Shown: positions 37,145 to 45,613 of the stretch, piece by piece | How positions within the stretch are numbered: the first letter of the stretch is position 1 | Layout: the number at the start of each line of letters is the position of its first letter | Assembly (NCBI RefSeq): GCF_021173085.1 | Contig: NZ_CP076413.1 | Coordinates: 1,984,001-2,048,000 of the forward strand | Origin: Ralstonia wenshanensis | Lineage (GTDB): Bacteria; Pseudomonadota; Gammaproteobacteria; Burkholderiales; Burkholderiaceae | DNA length: 64,000 nt | Reading direction: 5' to 3' | The notes under the pieces: generated by a model | Database searches by the model: none | What the model was told of the DNA's origin: nothing | What the model saw: the letters and a program-made list of their open reading frames with translations, nothing else | Position numbers and translations under genes: made by a program

Positions 37145-37636
37145 TCAAACCTTCAGAATGCGCTCGCCGCGGCCGATGCCCGAGCCGCCCGTACGGACGG
37201 TCTCAAGAATGGCAGTGCGATCGATGGCATCGAGAAACGCGTCGAGCTTGCTGCCGTTGCCGGTCAGCTCGATCGTGTAGGTCTTCTCGGTCACGTCGAT
37301 GATGCGGCCGCGGAAGATGTCCGCGGTACGCTTCATCTCCTCGCGCTCCTTACCGACCGCGCGCACCTTCACGAGCATCAGCTCGCGCTCGATGTGCGCA
37401 CCTTCGGTCAGGTCGACGACCTTGACGACTTCCACCAGGCGGTTCAGGTGCTTGGTGATCTGCTCGATGATGTCGTCCGAACCGGTCGTGACGATCGTCA
37501 TGCGGGACAGCGAGGCATCTTCGGTCGGAGCGACCGTCAGCGTCTCGATGTTGTAGCCACGCGCAGAGAACAGGCCGACCACGCGCGACAACGCACCCGG
37601 TTCGTTTTCCAGCAGGACGGAAATGATGTGGCGCAT
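37145..37636 (-). CDS. ilvH: Acetolactate synthase small (regulatory) subunit
   Basis: Regulatory subunit of 163 residues that binds valine and stimulates the large subunit. The ACT domain opens the protein (MRHIISVLLENEPGALSRVV), followed by the second ACT-like domain with RELMLVKVRAVGKEREEM. Its ATG overlaps the ilvB stop by one base (TAATG), so the subunits are translationally coupled. Confidence 0.97.
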   Translation of the reverse strand: MRHIISVLLENEPGALSRVVGLFSARGYNIETLTVAPTEDASLSRMTIVTTGSDDIIEQITKHLNRLVEVVKVVDLTEGAHIERELMLVKVRAVGKEREEMKRTADIFRGRIIDVTEKTYTIELTGNGSKLDAFLDAIDRTAILETVRTGGSGIGRGERILKV

Positions 37637-39393
37637 TAGAGGTCCTCCGCGCCGAGCAGCATTTCAGAAATGCCCTTGCCTGCCTGGACCATCGGCCAGA
37701 CGTTTTCGGTCGGGTCGGTCTGGAAGTCGAGGAACACGGTGCGATCCTTGAGTCGGAAGGCTTCGCGCAGCGCGGGCTCGACGTCAGACGTCTTCTCGAT
37801 GCGCATGCCAACGTGGCCATACGATTCGGCCAGCTTTACGAAGTCGGGCAATGCCTGCATGTAGGAGTGCGAGTAACGGTTGTCGTACTCGATTTCCTGC
37901 CACTGGCGCACCATGCCCAGGTAGCCGTTGTTGAGCGAGCAGATCTTCACCGGCGTGTCGTACTGCAGGCACGTCGACAGTTCCTGGATGCACATCTGGA
38001 TCGAGCCTTCACCGGTGATGGTGACAACTTCCTTGTCCGGGAATGCCTTCTTGATGCCCATCGCGTACGGCAGGCCCACACCCATCGTGCCCAGGCCGCC
38101 GGAGTTGATCCAGCGGCGCGGCTCGTTGAACTTGTAGAACTGCGCGGCCCACATCTGGTGCTGACCGACGTCAGAGCAGACGAAAGCGTCGCCGTTGGTC
38201 AGTTCCCAGATCTTCTCGACCACGTACTGCGGCTTGATGATCTCAGAGGTACGGTCGTACTTCAGGCAATCGACGCTGCGCCACTGCTCGATCTGTTCCC
38301 ACCACTTGGCCAGCGCCGTCTTGTTGGGCTTGGCTTCGCCAGACTGGATCTGGGCGATCATCTCCTGCAACACATCCTTGACGTTGCCGACAATGGGGAT
38401 GTCGACCTTCACGCGTTTGGAAATGGACGACGGATCGATGTCGATGTGAATGATCTTGCGCGGCTGCGACGAGAAGTGCGCCGGGCTGCCGATCACTCGA
38501 TCATCGAACCGCGCGCCGATGGCAATCAGAACGTCGCAGTTCTGCATCGCCATGTTGGCTTCGTACGTGCCGTGCATGCCCAGCATGCCCACGAACTGCT
38601 TGCTGGTGCCAGGGAACGCGCCCAGGCCCATCAGCGTGTTCGTCACGGGGTACCCCGTCAGCGCAGCCAGTTGGCGCAGCTCTTCGCTGGCCTCGGCAAG
38701 CACCACGCCGCCACCCGAATAGATGTACGGACGCTCGGCCTGCAGCAGCAGACTGACCGCCTTGCGGATCTGACCCGAATGGCCCTTGTTGACCGGGCTG
38801 TACGAGCGCATCTCGATGGTCTTCGGATACTCGTACTTGCAGAGTTCGCGCGAGACATCCTTCGGGATGTCCACCACCACCGGACCCGGACGGCCCGTTG
38901 CGGCGATGTAGAACGCCTTCTTGATGGTCGAGGCGAGGTTGCGCACGTCCTTGACCAGGAAGTTGTGCTTGACGATCGGGCGGGTAATGCCGACGGTGTC
39001 GCACTCCTGGAATGCGTCCTGGCCGATGGCGTGCGTCGGCACGTTGCCGGTGATGATCACCATCGGGATCGAATCCAGGTAAGCGGTGGCGATGCCAGTC
39101 ACGGCATTCGTCACGCCGGGGCCGGACGTCACGAGGGCGACACCGACCTTGCCCGTGGCACGCGCATAGCCGTCAGCCGCATGGACTGCCGCCTGTTCAT
39201 GGCGCACCAGGATGTGTTCGATCTTGTTTTGCTTGTAGAACGCGTCGTAGATATAGAGCACCGCGCCGCCGGGGTAACCCCAGACGAACTCGACGCCCTC
39301 TGCCGCGAGCGCATTGACGAGGATGTCAGCCCCCATCATGTCGGCAGATGAACCGCTATTGGCGTGGGAAAATTCCGCGCTTGGCATATTCAT
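37636..39393 (-). CDS. ilvB: Acetolactate synthase large subunit
   Basis: Thiamine-diphosphate enzyme forming acetolactate or acetohydroxybutyrate, 585 residues from the ATG at 39393 (MNMPSAEFSHANSG). AAAGGA lies upstream; a longer in-frame extension to 39558 has no ribosome site and crosses the promoter. FVWGYPGGAVLYIYDAF holds the catalytic Glu region, and the ThDP motif is TGEGSIQMCIQELST to NNGYLGMVRQWQ. It leads ilvBHC. Confidence 0.96.
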   Translation of the reverse strand: MNMPSAEFSHANSGSSADMMGADILVNALAAEGVEFVWGYPGGAVLYIYDAFYKQNKIEHILVRHEQAAVHAADGYARATGKVGVALVTSGPGVTNAVTGIATAYLDSIPMVIITGNVPTHAIGQDAFQECDTVGITRPIVKHNFLVKDVRNLASTIKKAFYIAATGRPGPVVVDIPKDVSRELCKYEYPKTIEMRSYSPVNKGHSGQIRKAVSLLLQAERPYIYSGGGVVLAEASEELRQLAALTGYPVTNTLMGLGAFPGTSKQFVGMLGMHGTYEANMAMQNCDVLIAIGARFDDRVIGSPAHFSSQPRKIIHIDIDPSSISKRVKVDIPIVGNVKDVLQEMIAQIQSGEAKPNKTALAKWWEQIEQWRSVDCLKYDRTSEIIKPQYVVEKIWELTNGDAFVCSDVGQHQMWAAQFYKFNEPRRWINSGGLGTMGVGLPYAMGIKKAFPDKEVVTITGEGSIQMCIQELSTCLQYDTPVKICSLNNGYLGMVRQWQEIEYDNRYSHSYMQALPDFVKLAESYGHVGMRIEKTSDVEPALREAFRLKDRTVFLDFQTDPTENVWPMVQAGKGISEMLLGAEDL

Positions 39394-39752
39394 GTCAGTC
39401 CTTTGCAATTTTCGGCAAAAAATTGTTTGGATGCTCTCTACCGGGCTTGTGGCGCGGATTTGAGCGGTGCGCGTCTGCATGGATGGTCCGCCTGATGGGC
39501 GGCCAGATGAGACAAACCACAGATGTTGTGAACCGAGGATAATACTGCAATGCCGCATGGCGGTCCAGCGCCGGTGCGACTCCCCTCTCCTGGCGGCGCA
39601 CCCGGCCGCCGGACTGTCCGCGGAGCCGCATTTTTGCTAGCATCGCACCATTTTTCACGGCCAAGGCCGTTGACGCCACGCGGCGTGATCATCACATGCT
39701 GTGAATGTGAATTTTCGCGCGGCTGCCTCACAGGATTCGCACCCGCCGTTGT
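39394..39752. promoter_or_regulatory. Divergent region between ilvB and the sigma factor gene
   Basis: A 359-base region with no supported gene. For ilvB, the minus strand has TGGACC (39562-39567), 17 bases, TATTAT (39539-39544), leaving a leader of about 140 bases. Near the sigma gene lie two small palindromes, GTGAT-C-ATCAC (39685-39695) and TCACA-TGC-TGTGA (39692-39704), overlapping each other. I found no leucine- or isoleucine-rich leader peptide or terminator before ilvB. Confidence 0.4.
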
Positions 39753-40319
39753 ATGGCCTCTGAACAGGAACTGTCGGCCTTTCTTTTAAGCGTCGAAAAA
39801 CGCGCCTTCAAGCAGGCGGTCTTCGCGGTCCGAGACGACGATTCCGCGCTCGACATCGTGCAGGACGCCATGATCAAGCTGGCCGAGAAATACGGCGACA
39901 AGCCGGGCGCCGAGCTGCCGCTGCTGTTCCAGCGCATTCTGCAGAACACGATTCACGACTGGTTTCGTCGCTCCAAGGTGCGCAACACCTGGGTGAGTCT
40001 GTTCTCGAGCTTCCGCACCGATGCCGAGGGCGATGACACCGACCCGCTTGAACTGATCGAAAGCGAAGCCGGCACCACAGCGGCTGAAAGCAGCGCCGAC
40101 AAAGTCGAGCGCTCGCAAATGCTGGAAATCCTGGAACGCGAAATCGAGAAGCTGCCCACACGTCAACGGGAGGCCTTCCTGATGCGTTACTGGGAGGACA
40201 TGGATGTTGCCGAGACAGCCCAGGCGATGGGCTGTTCCGAGGGCAGCGTAAAGACGCACTGCTCGCGGGCAACACACGCCCTGGCCCAAGCGCTGCGGGC
40301 GCGAGGGATCCGACTATGA
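39753..40319 (+). CDS. RNA polymerase sigma factor, ECF type
   Basis: Sigma-70-family factor of 188 residues with region 2 (about 15-70, DSALDIVQDAMIKLAEKY and RILQNTIHDWFRRSKV) and region 4 (about 125-185, LPTRQREAFLMRYWEDMDVA and GCSEGSVKTHCSRATHAL), separated by an acidic linker. There is no region 1 or 3, as in ECF factors. Its stop overlaps the next start (ATGA), coupling it to a DUF3619 single-span membrane protein. The regulon is unknown. Confidence 0.88.
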   Translation: MASEQELSAFLLSVEKRAFKQAVFAVRDDDSALDIVQDAMIKLAEKYGDKPGAELPLLFQRILQNTIHDWFRRSKVRNTWVSLFSSFRTDAEGDDTDPLELIESEAGTTAAESSADKVERSQMLEILEREIEKLPTRQREAFLMRYWEDMDVAETAQAMGCSEGSVKTHCSRATHALAQALRARGIRL

Positions 40320-40756
40320 ACAAGGTAGAACTCCGAGAACGCCGTTTTGTGCATGCCGTCCGAACCGCTCTGAATGAGTCGGCTGGACAGTTGCCGCCCG
40401 ACGTACGCGACCGCCTCGCAGCGGCGCGCCGGACGGCGCTTGCGCACAAGAAAGCGGAAGTGCCCAGCACGGTGCACTCGCCTGCCTTGGCGATGCCGGG
40501 GGTCGGCTCGATGTCTTTCGAGACGGAAGGCGAAACGCCCTCCCCCCTGCAACGCGCCGCCGCAGTCCTGCGTCGCCTCGGCTTGCTCTGGCCGACCATC
40601 GCGCTGGTGGCCGGACTCGCAGGCATCTATCAGTGGCAACAGCAGCAACGCGTGGACGAACTCGCGGAGGTCGATGCCGCAATGCTGCTCGACGATCTGC
40701 CGCTGGCCGCTTACGCCGATCAAGGCTTCCATCAGTATCTGAAGCACGATCAGTGA
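40316..40756 (+). CDS. DUF3619 single-span membrane protein, possible anti-sigma factor
   Basis: Protein of 146 residues of unknown function. About 95 hydrophilic N-terminal residues (MNKVELRERRFVHAVRTALN) are followed by one transmembrane segment (LGLLWPTIALVAGLAGIYQW, about 88-108) and a short acidic tail. The start overlaps the sigma gene by four bases. Small size, cytoplasmic N-terminal helix region and a single span directly behind an ECF sigma gene are the usual layout of membrane anti-sigma factors. That role is inference. Confidence 0.8.
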   Translation: MNKVELRERRFVHAVRTALNESAGQLPPDVRDRLAAARRTALAHKKAEVPSTVHSPALAMPGVGSMSFETEGETPSPLQRAAAVLRRLGLLWPTIALVAGLAGIYQWQQQQRVDELAEVDAAMLLDDLPLAAYADQGFHQYLKHDQ

Positions 40757-40767
40757 AAGGCTGATCG

Positions 40768-41607
40768 ATGAGCGACTTCCTGTACACCCACGGCCACACA
40801 CCGCGAGGCGCAAAGACCTTCTGTCTGCGCGCGGGCATCGTTACGTTGATCGGTGCCGCCGGTCTGATGGCAGGTCTTGCGATCGCGCAGGTTCCGAGCA
40901 CTTCGGCGCCTGCGGCGGCATCGGGCGTGACAGTCAATGCGCCGGTTGATCTGCCGACACCGCCCGCGACCAATCCGCTACCCGCCGTCCATCCGAACTG
41001 GGCCGAGCTGACCATCGTGCAGCAGCGCATCTTCGCGCCGCTGGCACCGGAATGGAACGGCCTGCCGGAACTGGCGCGCCAAAAGTGGCTGCAGATCGCC
41101 CGGGCATATCCGAAGTACACGCCGGCTCAGCAGCAGCGCTTGCAAACACGCATGGCGGATTGGGTCAAGCTCACGCCGGAGCAACGCCACCGCGCGCGTG
41201 AGAATTTCCAGACCACCAAGTCGCTCCCGGTGCAAAAAAAGAGCGAGGCCTGGCAGAGCTACCAGCAACTGACTGAAGAGCAGAAAAAAGCGCTGGCTGC
41301 CGCGGCCAAGGCGCAAAAGCATCCGACGGCAGTGACGGCGCTGCCCGGCGGCGCACGCTTGGCGAAGGACGCGGCCAAATCGATCCATCACGGTGCGCGC
41401 ACCAAACCGGGTACGACCAAGACGGTGCCGACGAGCAAGCCGACTGCCACGGCATCCGCGCCGGCCGCAACCCCTGCGCCCGAACCTGCCGCTGCCGCAC
41501 CGGCACCTGCAAGTGCGCCGCTCACACCTGTGCACCCTGTTGCACCGCCGACCACCACCGGCGGGGAATCGGGCAATCCGCCGCCCTCCACGGTGCTGGG
41601 CGGCTGA
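40768..41607 (+). CDS. DUF3106 protein, membrane-anchored LTxxQ-like repeats
   Basis: Protein of 279 residues. A hydrophobic segment at about 24-42 anchors or exports it. The helical domain (about 75-185) contains three LTxxQ-like turns: ELTIVQQRI, KLTPEQRHR and QLTEEQKKA. LTxxQ motifs mark the Spy/CpxP/CnrX periplasmic sensors. The remainder is an Ala/Pro/Thr-rich low-complexity tail. It starts 12 bases after DUF3619, in the sigma operon. A periplasmic stress sensor is plausible; no metal ligands stand out. Confidence 0.82.
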   Translation: MSDFLYTHGHTPRGAKTFCLRAGIVTLIGAAGLMAGLAIAQVPSTSAPAAASGVTVNAPVDLPTPPATNPLPAVHPNWAELTIVQQRIFAPLAPEWNGLPELARQKWLQIARAYPKYTPAQQQRLQTRMADWVKLTPEQRHRARENFQTTKSLPVQKKSEAWQSYQQLTEEQKKALAAAAKAQKHPTAVTALPGGARLAKDAAKSIHHGARTKPGTTKTVPTSKPTATASAPAATPAPEPAAAAPAPASAPLTPVHPVAPPTTTGGESGNPPPSTVLGG

Positions 41608-41706
41608 GGCCAGCCAACCCTTTGGCATAATCCGAACCACGTGCCGCGCGATCCTGCTCGCCGGCACATGAAGGACTGCGCTGACGGCGCGCTCACACTC
41701 TGTTCG

Positions 41707-42231
41707 ATGGCCACTTCCGTTCCCTCGTCTTCCCCCGTTGCGGCGCCTGATCCCCTTGCCGCGCCCACGCTACGCCGCCGTCTTGCCGCGATGCTCTACG
41801 AGGGCTTGTTGCTGTTTGGCGTAATGTTTGGCGCCACGGCTGTCTTTCTGCTCCTGCGCCTGATCGTGCCACCACTGGCGCGCACCGGCGATGTGGGGCT
41901 GCAGGTGTGGGGCTTTCTGGCGCTGGGTCTGTACTTCGTCTGGTTTTGGCGCAAGCGCGGCCAGACGCTGGCGATGCAGACGTGGCGCATGCGCGTGGTC
42001 AACGCCGATGGATCGCGTATTTCGCTGGGCCGCGCCGTTGCACGCTATCTGCTCGCGTGGATGTGGGTGGCCGCGGCAGTGGGCGTGATTCACCTGAGCG
42101 GGGCGTCCCGCTGGACCGGCGCCGGCGTCGCTCTGGCGTGCCTGCTGGCCTGGGGTGCGCTGGCGTGGCTCGATCCGCAGCGCCAGTTCCTGCACGATCG
42201 CCTGGCCGGCACGCGGCTGGTGCGCGACTGA
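41707..42231 (+). CDS. RDD family membrane protein
   Basis: Membrane protein of 174 residues with about three hydrophobic segments. The RDD motif region is visible: APTLRRRLAAMLYEGLLLFG at the start and WRKRGQTLAMQTWRMRVVNADG, then QRQFLHDRLAGTRLVRD near the end, with the conserved Arg-Asp pairs. The ATG at 41707 (MATSVPSSS) is chosen; an upstream ATG at 41668 is possible. Function is unknown in general; some RDD proteins move ions. It is 100 bases after DUF3106. Confidence 0.85.
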   Translation: MATSVPSSSPVAAPDPLAAPTLRRRLAAMLYEGLLLFGVMFGATAVFLLLRLIVPPLARTGDVGLQVWGFLALGLYFVWFWRKRGQTLAMQTWRMRVVNADGSRISLGRAVARYLLAWMWVAAAVGVIHLSGASRWTGAGVALACLLAWGALAWLDPQRQFLHDRLAGTRLVRD

Positions 42232-42261
42232 TCGGTTCCACGCTCGGCGGCAACCTCCACC

Positions 42262-43278
42262 ATGACGCGCGCCGATCTGCCAACCTCGCCTGTTCCCCTC
42301 TCCTTCCTGACCGCAGCCACCGCGCGCCGCATCGCCGTGGCGCTGCAATGTGCGGCAACGCTGGCGGTTGGCTGGGCGGCGCATTACTGGGGCGGATGGA
42401 GCTGGCCGGCGGCAAGCCTGCTCGCGGGCGCGGCGCTGGTGCTGGGCTATCTCCTTTCGGTCGGATGGGCGTTCCTGGTGTCGCTGAAGAGTCTGGGCAC
42501 CGCGATACCGGACGACCCCGTGTGGGACCGCATGCCCGTGCCGCGCGAACACCGCATCGGCATCAACGCCTTTATCGGGTGCTGGCTGCGCGAATGTGTG
42601 TCCGTGGCGTGGATGTTCAACGTGCTGCAACCGTTCCGAGCGCGCGCCGCATTCGATTTACCGGCGGGCGACGGCAAGCGCGTGCCTGTGCTGATGATCC
42701 ACGGCTATGGCTGCAATCGCGCGGTATGGCTGCCCATGCAGAAGCATGTGGCCGCCGCAGGGCATCCGATCGACGCCATCGATCTCATGCCGCTGCTAGG
42801 TGACATCGACGACTATGCCCGCGACATTACTGCCGCTGTCGCACACCTGACGCACATGCATGGCCGTGCGCCCGTTCTGCTCTGCCACAGCATGGGCGGC
42901 CTCGCTGCACGAGCGCTGCTGCGCCAATCGGAATCCGGCCCCGTTGCCCACGTCATCACGCTCGGCACACCACATCGGGGCACGGCAATGGCGCGTAGCG
43001 GGCGCGGTCATAACGTTCGCCAGATGGCTTGGGCAAGCCCTTGGCTGCGGCAGCTTGCAGCATCCGAGACGCCGGCCGTGCGAGCCCGCATCACGTCGAT
43101 TTTCTCGTGGCACGACTCCATCGTCGGCCCGGCTGGTGCTTCCTGGCTGGACGGCGCGCGGCACATCGCATTTGCGGGCATCGGCCATGTGTCGCTGCTA
43201 TGCGACGCACGCGTGCGCGACGCTGTGCTGGCGGAACTCGCACGCATCGAAGCCACCTCCGTGAGCCCATCTGGTTGA
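42262..43278 (+). CDS. Alpha/beta-fold hydrolase (lipase-like)
   Basis: Probable membrane-attached lipase or esterase of 338 residues. Two hydrophobic segments lie in the first 80 residues. The catalytic domain starts at VPVLMIHGYGCNRAVWLPM (oxyanion loop). The nucleophile elbow is LLCHSMGGLAARAL (Ser of HSMGG), and HDSIVGP and GIGHVSLL supply the Asp and His. Its substrate is unknown. The next gene begins behind a separate PhoB-like site, so it may end the preceding transcript. Confidence 0.86.
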   Translation: MTRADLPTSPVPLSFLTAATARRIAVALQCAATLAVGWAAHYWGGWSWPAASLLAGAALVLGYLLSVGWAFLVSLKSLGTAIPDDPVWDRMPVPREHRIGINAFIGCWLRECVSVAWMFNVLQPFRARAAFDLPAGDGKRVPVLMIHGYGCNRAVWLPMQKHVAAAGHPIDAIDLMPLLGDIDDYARDITAAVAHLTHMHGRAPVLLCHSMGGLAARALLRQSESGPVAHVITLGTPHRGTAMARSGRGHNVRQMAWASPWLRQLAASETPAVRARITSIFSWHDSIVGPAGASWLDGARHIAFAGIGHVSLLCDARVRDAVLAELARIEATSVSPSG

Positions 43279-43330
43279 AACGCGCGCCCGGCGCAGGTCT
43301 TGGGCGCACCCCGCCCGCTTCTCGGCAAAC

Positions 43331-43359
43331 ACGTCATGTGACGGTCATGTTTCTGACAC
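43331..43359 (+). promoter_or_regulatory. PhoB-box-like triple direct repeat
   Basis: Three 7-base units at 11-base spacing: ACGTCAT (43331), CGGTCAT (43342), CTGACAC (43353), separated by four-base spacers. The PhoB consensus is CTGTCAT repeated every 11 bases; matches are 5, 6 and 5 of 7. A weak -10 (TTTCAT, 43365-43370) follows. It sits 55-83 bases before the chosen start of the PlcP-like gene. Confidence 0.6.
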
Positions 43360-43413
43360 GGCGCTTTCATGCGGCGATGGCGAAATCCGTCCAACGCAGC
43401 CTCTGTTGCCGAC

Positions 43414-44472
43414 ATGGTCCTGCCCAAACTGCCATCGCGCCCTGGTTTCCTCCGCCGCCTCGCACAACGCTTTCGCGCTGCTCCCCTCACCGGTTCCGAC
43501 TGGAATGCTCCACCGCCTCTGATGCAAATGGCTGCCGGACTAGCCGCTGCCGGTGCGCTGGGCTCGGCTGTGCCGGCGGGCCGCGGCGATGTGCGCGAGC
43601 ACGAAGCTCCCGTTGCCACGCCGGCTTCCACGTTGGCGCCAGAGCACTCGGCTGACACGGACACCGACCCGCCCGCCGAGAAGATCCAGCGCTATCGCAC
43701 GATCTGGCTGTCGGATATCCACCTCGGCACGCCGGGCTGCCAGGCCGATTACCTGCTGGACTTTCTCAAGCACCACGAGTCCGACACGCTGTACCTGGTA
43801 GGAGACATCGTCGACGGCTGGCAACTGCGCAAGGGCTGGTACTGGCCCCAGGCACACAACGATGTGGTGCAGAAGGTGCTGCGCCGGGCGCGTAAAGGCA
43901 CGCGCGTGGTGTTCATCCCGGGCAACCACGACGAGATGGCGCGCCAGTTCCACGGGCTGAATTTTGGCGATATCGAAGTCGCTGAAGACGCTGTGCACGT
44001 CACCGCCACGGGCAAACGCCTGTGGGTCGTGCACGGTGACCTGTTCGACGGCGTGATGCAGCATGCGCGCTGGCTGGCCTACGTCGGCGACTCGCTCTAC
44101 ACCTTCATCCTGGCGATGAACCGGCATTTCAACCGCATCCGCGTGCGGCTGGGTTTTCCGTACTGGTCGCTGTCGCAATACCTGAAGCACCAGGTCAAGA
44201 ACGCGGTCAACTTCATCAATTCGTTCGAGCGTGTGATGACGGATGAAGCGCGCCGCCGCGGCTGCGACGGCGTGGTCTGCGGGCATATCCACAAGGCCGA
44301 GATTCGCGAGATCGACGGCCAGCTCTACTGCAACGACGGCGACTGGGTGGAAAGCCTTTCTGCCCTGGTCGAAACCATGGAAGGCGAACTGCAGATCGTC
44401 TACTGGACGCATCTGCTCGATGCGCCGCGCACCTCCCGCCGCGCACGCCGTGCCGCTGCGGCCGCCGCCTGA
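43414..44472 (+). CDS. Metallophosphoesterase, PlcP-like phospholipase C (LpxH-related)
   Basis: Calcineurin-like phosphoesterase of 352 residues. All metal motifs are present: WLSDIHLGTPG, YLVGDIVDGWQL, FIPGNHDEMAR, VVHGDLFDG and CGHIHKAEI. Automatic annotation would call it UDP-2,3-diacylglucosamine diphosphatase. The motifs NDVVQKVLRRARKGTRV and RLGFPYWSLSQYLKH instead match my recollection of the PlcP family, which degrades phospholipids to diacylglycerol under phosphate starvation. The next genes, a GT4 glycosyltransferase and diacylglycerol kinase, fit that. The start is uncertain: an ATG at 43369 would overlap the proposed -10, so 43414 (MVLPKLPSRP) is used. The first 90 residues are Pro/Ala-rich and variable. 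Confidence 0.82.
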   Translation: MVLPKLPSRPGFLRRLAQRFRAAPLTGSDWNAPPPLMQMAAGLAAAGALGSAVPAGRGDVREHEAPVATPASTLAPEHSADTDTDPPAEKIQRYRTIWLSDIHLGTPGCQADYLLDFLKHHESDTLYLVGDIVDGWQLRKGWYWPQAHNDVVQKVLRRARKGTRVVFIPGNHDEMARQFHGLNFGDIEVAEDAVHVTATGKRLWVVHGDLFDGVMQHARWLAYVGDSLYTFILAMNRHFNRIRVRLGFPYWSLSQYLKHQVKNAVNFINSFERVMTDEARRRGCDGVVCGHIHKAEIREIDGQLYCNDGDWVESLSALVETMEGELQIVYWTHLLDAPRTSRRARRAAAAAA

Positions 44473-44548
44473 TGGGACCCCTATGACCAACACCAGCATC
44501 GACCTCGTGCAGCCCACCGCAGCCCAACCTACCCCCCAAGGAGAGCCC

Positions 44549-45601
44549 GTGAAAGTCATGATCGTCACCGATGCCTGGGAACCGCAGGTCAACGGCGTCG
44601 TCCGCACCCTCACCCAGACGCGCCGCGAGCTGGAGGCCATGGGGCACATCGTCGACATGATCACGCCGCTGGAATTCAAGACGGTGCCGTGCCCGACGTA
44701 TCCGGAAATCCGCCTGTCGATCCTGCCGGCCAAGCGCGTGCGTGCGCGCATCGAGAAGTTCGCCCCGCAGGCCCTGCACATCGCCACCGAAGGCCCGCTC
44801 GGCCTGGCCGCACGCGCCTATGCGCTGCGCCATAAGCTGCCCTATACGACGGCGTATCACACGCGTTTTCCGGAATACGTGCAGGCGCGCTTCGGCATTC
44901 CGCTGGCGTGGACGTATCGCTTCCTGCGCTGGTTCCACAGCCCCGCCCAGGCCGTGATGGCACCGACGCCCGTGGTGCTGAAAGACCTTGCCGACTACGG
45001 CATCACCAACGGCGTGCTGTGGACGCGCGGCGTCGATCTGGACATCTTCACCGCCCAGCGCAGCAACGTGCTCAACACGGCGCATCCGATCTTCCTGTAC
45101 GTCGGCCGTGTGGCCGTGGAGAAGAACGTCGAAGCCTTCCTGGAGCTGGATCTGCCGGGCTCGAAATGGGTTGTGGGTGAAGGCCCGGCACTGGCCGGAT
45201 TGAAAGCCAAGTACCCGAACGCCAGCTACCTCGGCGTGCTCAAGCAACCGGAGCTGGCCAAGGTGTATGCCTCGGCCGATGTGTTCGTCTTTCCGAGCCG
45301 CACCGACACGTTCGGCCTGGTCCTGCTGGAGGCACTGGCCAGTGGCCTGCCGGTTGCCGCATATCCGGTGACAGGCCCCATCGACGTGCTGGGCGATTCA
45401 CCGGCTGGTGCGTTGCGCGAAGACCTGCGCGAAGCCTGCCTGGAAGCGTTGCGTATCGACCGCGCCACGGCGCGTGCGCACGCCGAGAAGTTCTCGTGGC
45501 GCGCGGCCTCGGAACAATTCCTCGCGCACCTGCGCCCCATGCCCGCCGCGCCGGCCGGCAACACCAAGGCCGCCGAACCATCCACCGCCGCGGGTGCCTG
45601 A
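44549..45601 (+). CDS. GT4 family glycosyltransferase, Agt-like
   Basis: GT-B glycosyltransferase of 350 residues. The start is the GTG at 44549 with AAGGAG six bases upstream, giving KVMIVTDAWEPQVNGVVRTL; an ATG at 44483 would add 22 polar residues. The C-terminal donor domain has FLYVGRVAVEKNVEAFLEL and FPSRTDTFGLVLLEALASGL with the conserved ExxxxE-type motif of GT4 retaining enzymes. Close family members transfer glucosyl, galactosyl or glucuronosyl groups to diacylglycerol (Agt) or mannose (MgtA/PimB). The PlcP-like neighbour favours glycolipid synthesis. Confidence 0.84.
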   Translation: MKVMIVTDAWEPQVNGVVRTLTQTRRELEAMGHIVDMITPLEFKTVPCPTYPEIRLSILPAKRVRARIEKFAPQALHIATEGPLGLAARAYALRHKLPYTTAYHTRFPEYVQARFGIPLAWTYRFLRWFHSPAQAVMAPTPVVLKDLADYGITNGVLWTRGVDLDIFTAQRSNVLNTAHPIFLYVGRVAVEKNVEAFLELDLPGSKWVVGEGPALAGLKAKYPNASYLGVLKQPELAKVYASADVFVFPSRTDTFGLVLLEALASGLPVAAYPVTGPIDVLGDSPAGALREDLREACLEALRIDRATARAHAEKFSWRAASEQFLAHLRPMPAAPAGNTKAAEPSTAAGA

Positions 45602-45613
45602 GCCTTGCGTTCC

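Noticed and set aside
39394-39752. Branched-chain attenuator before ilvB
   Set aside because: No leader frame rich in Leu, Ile or Val and no terminator hairpin with T-tract was found, unlike the clear case before leuA.
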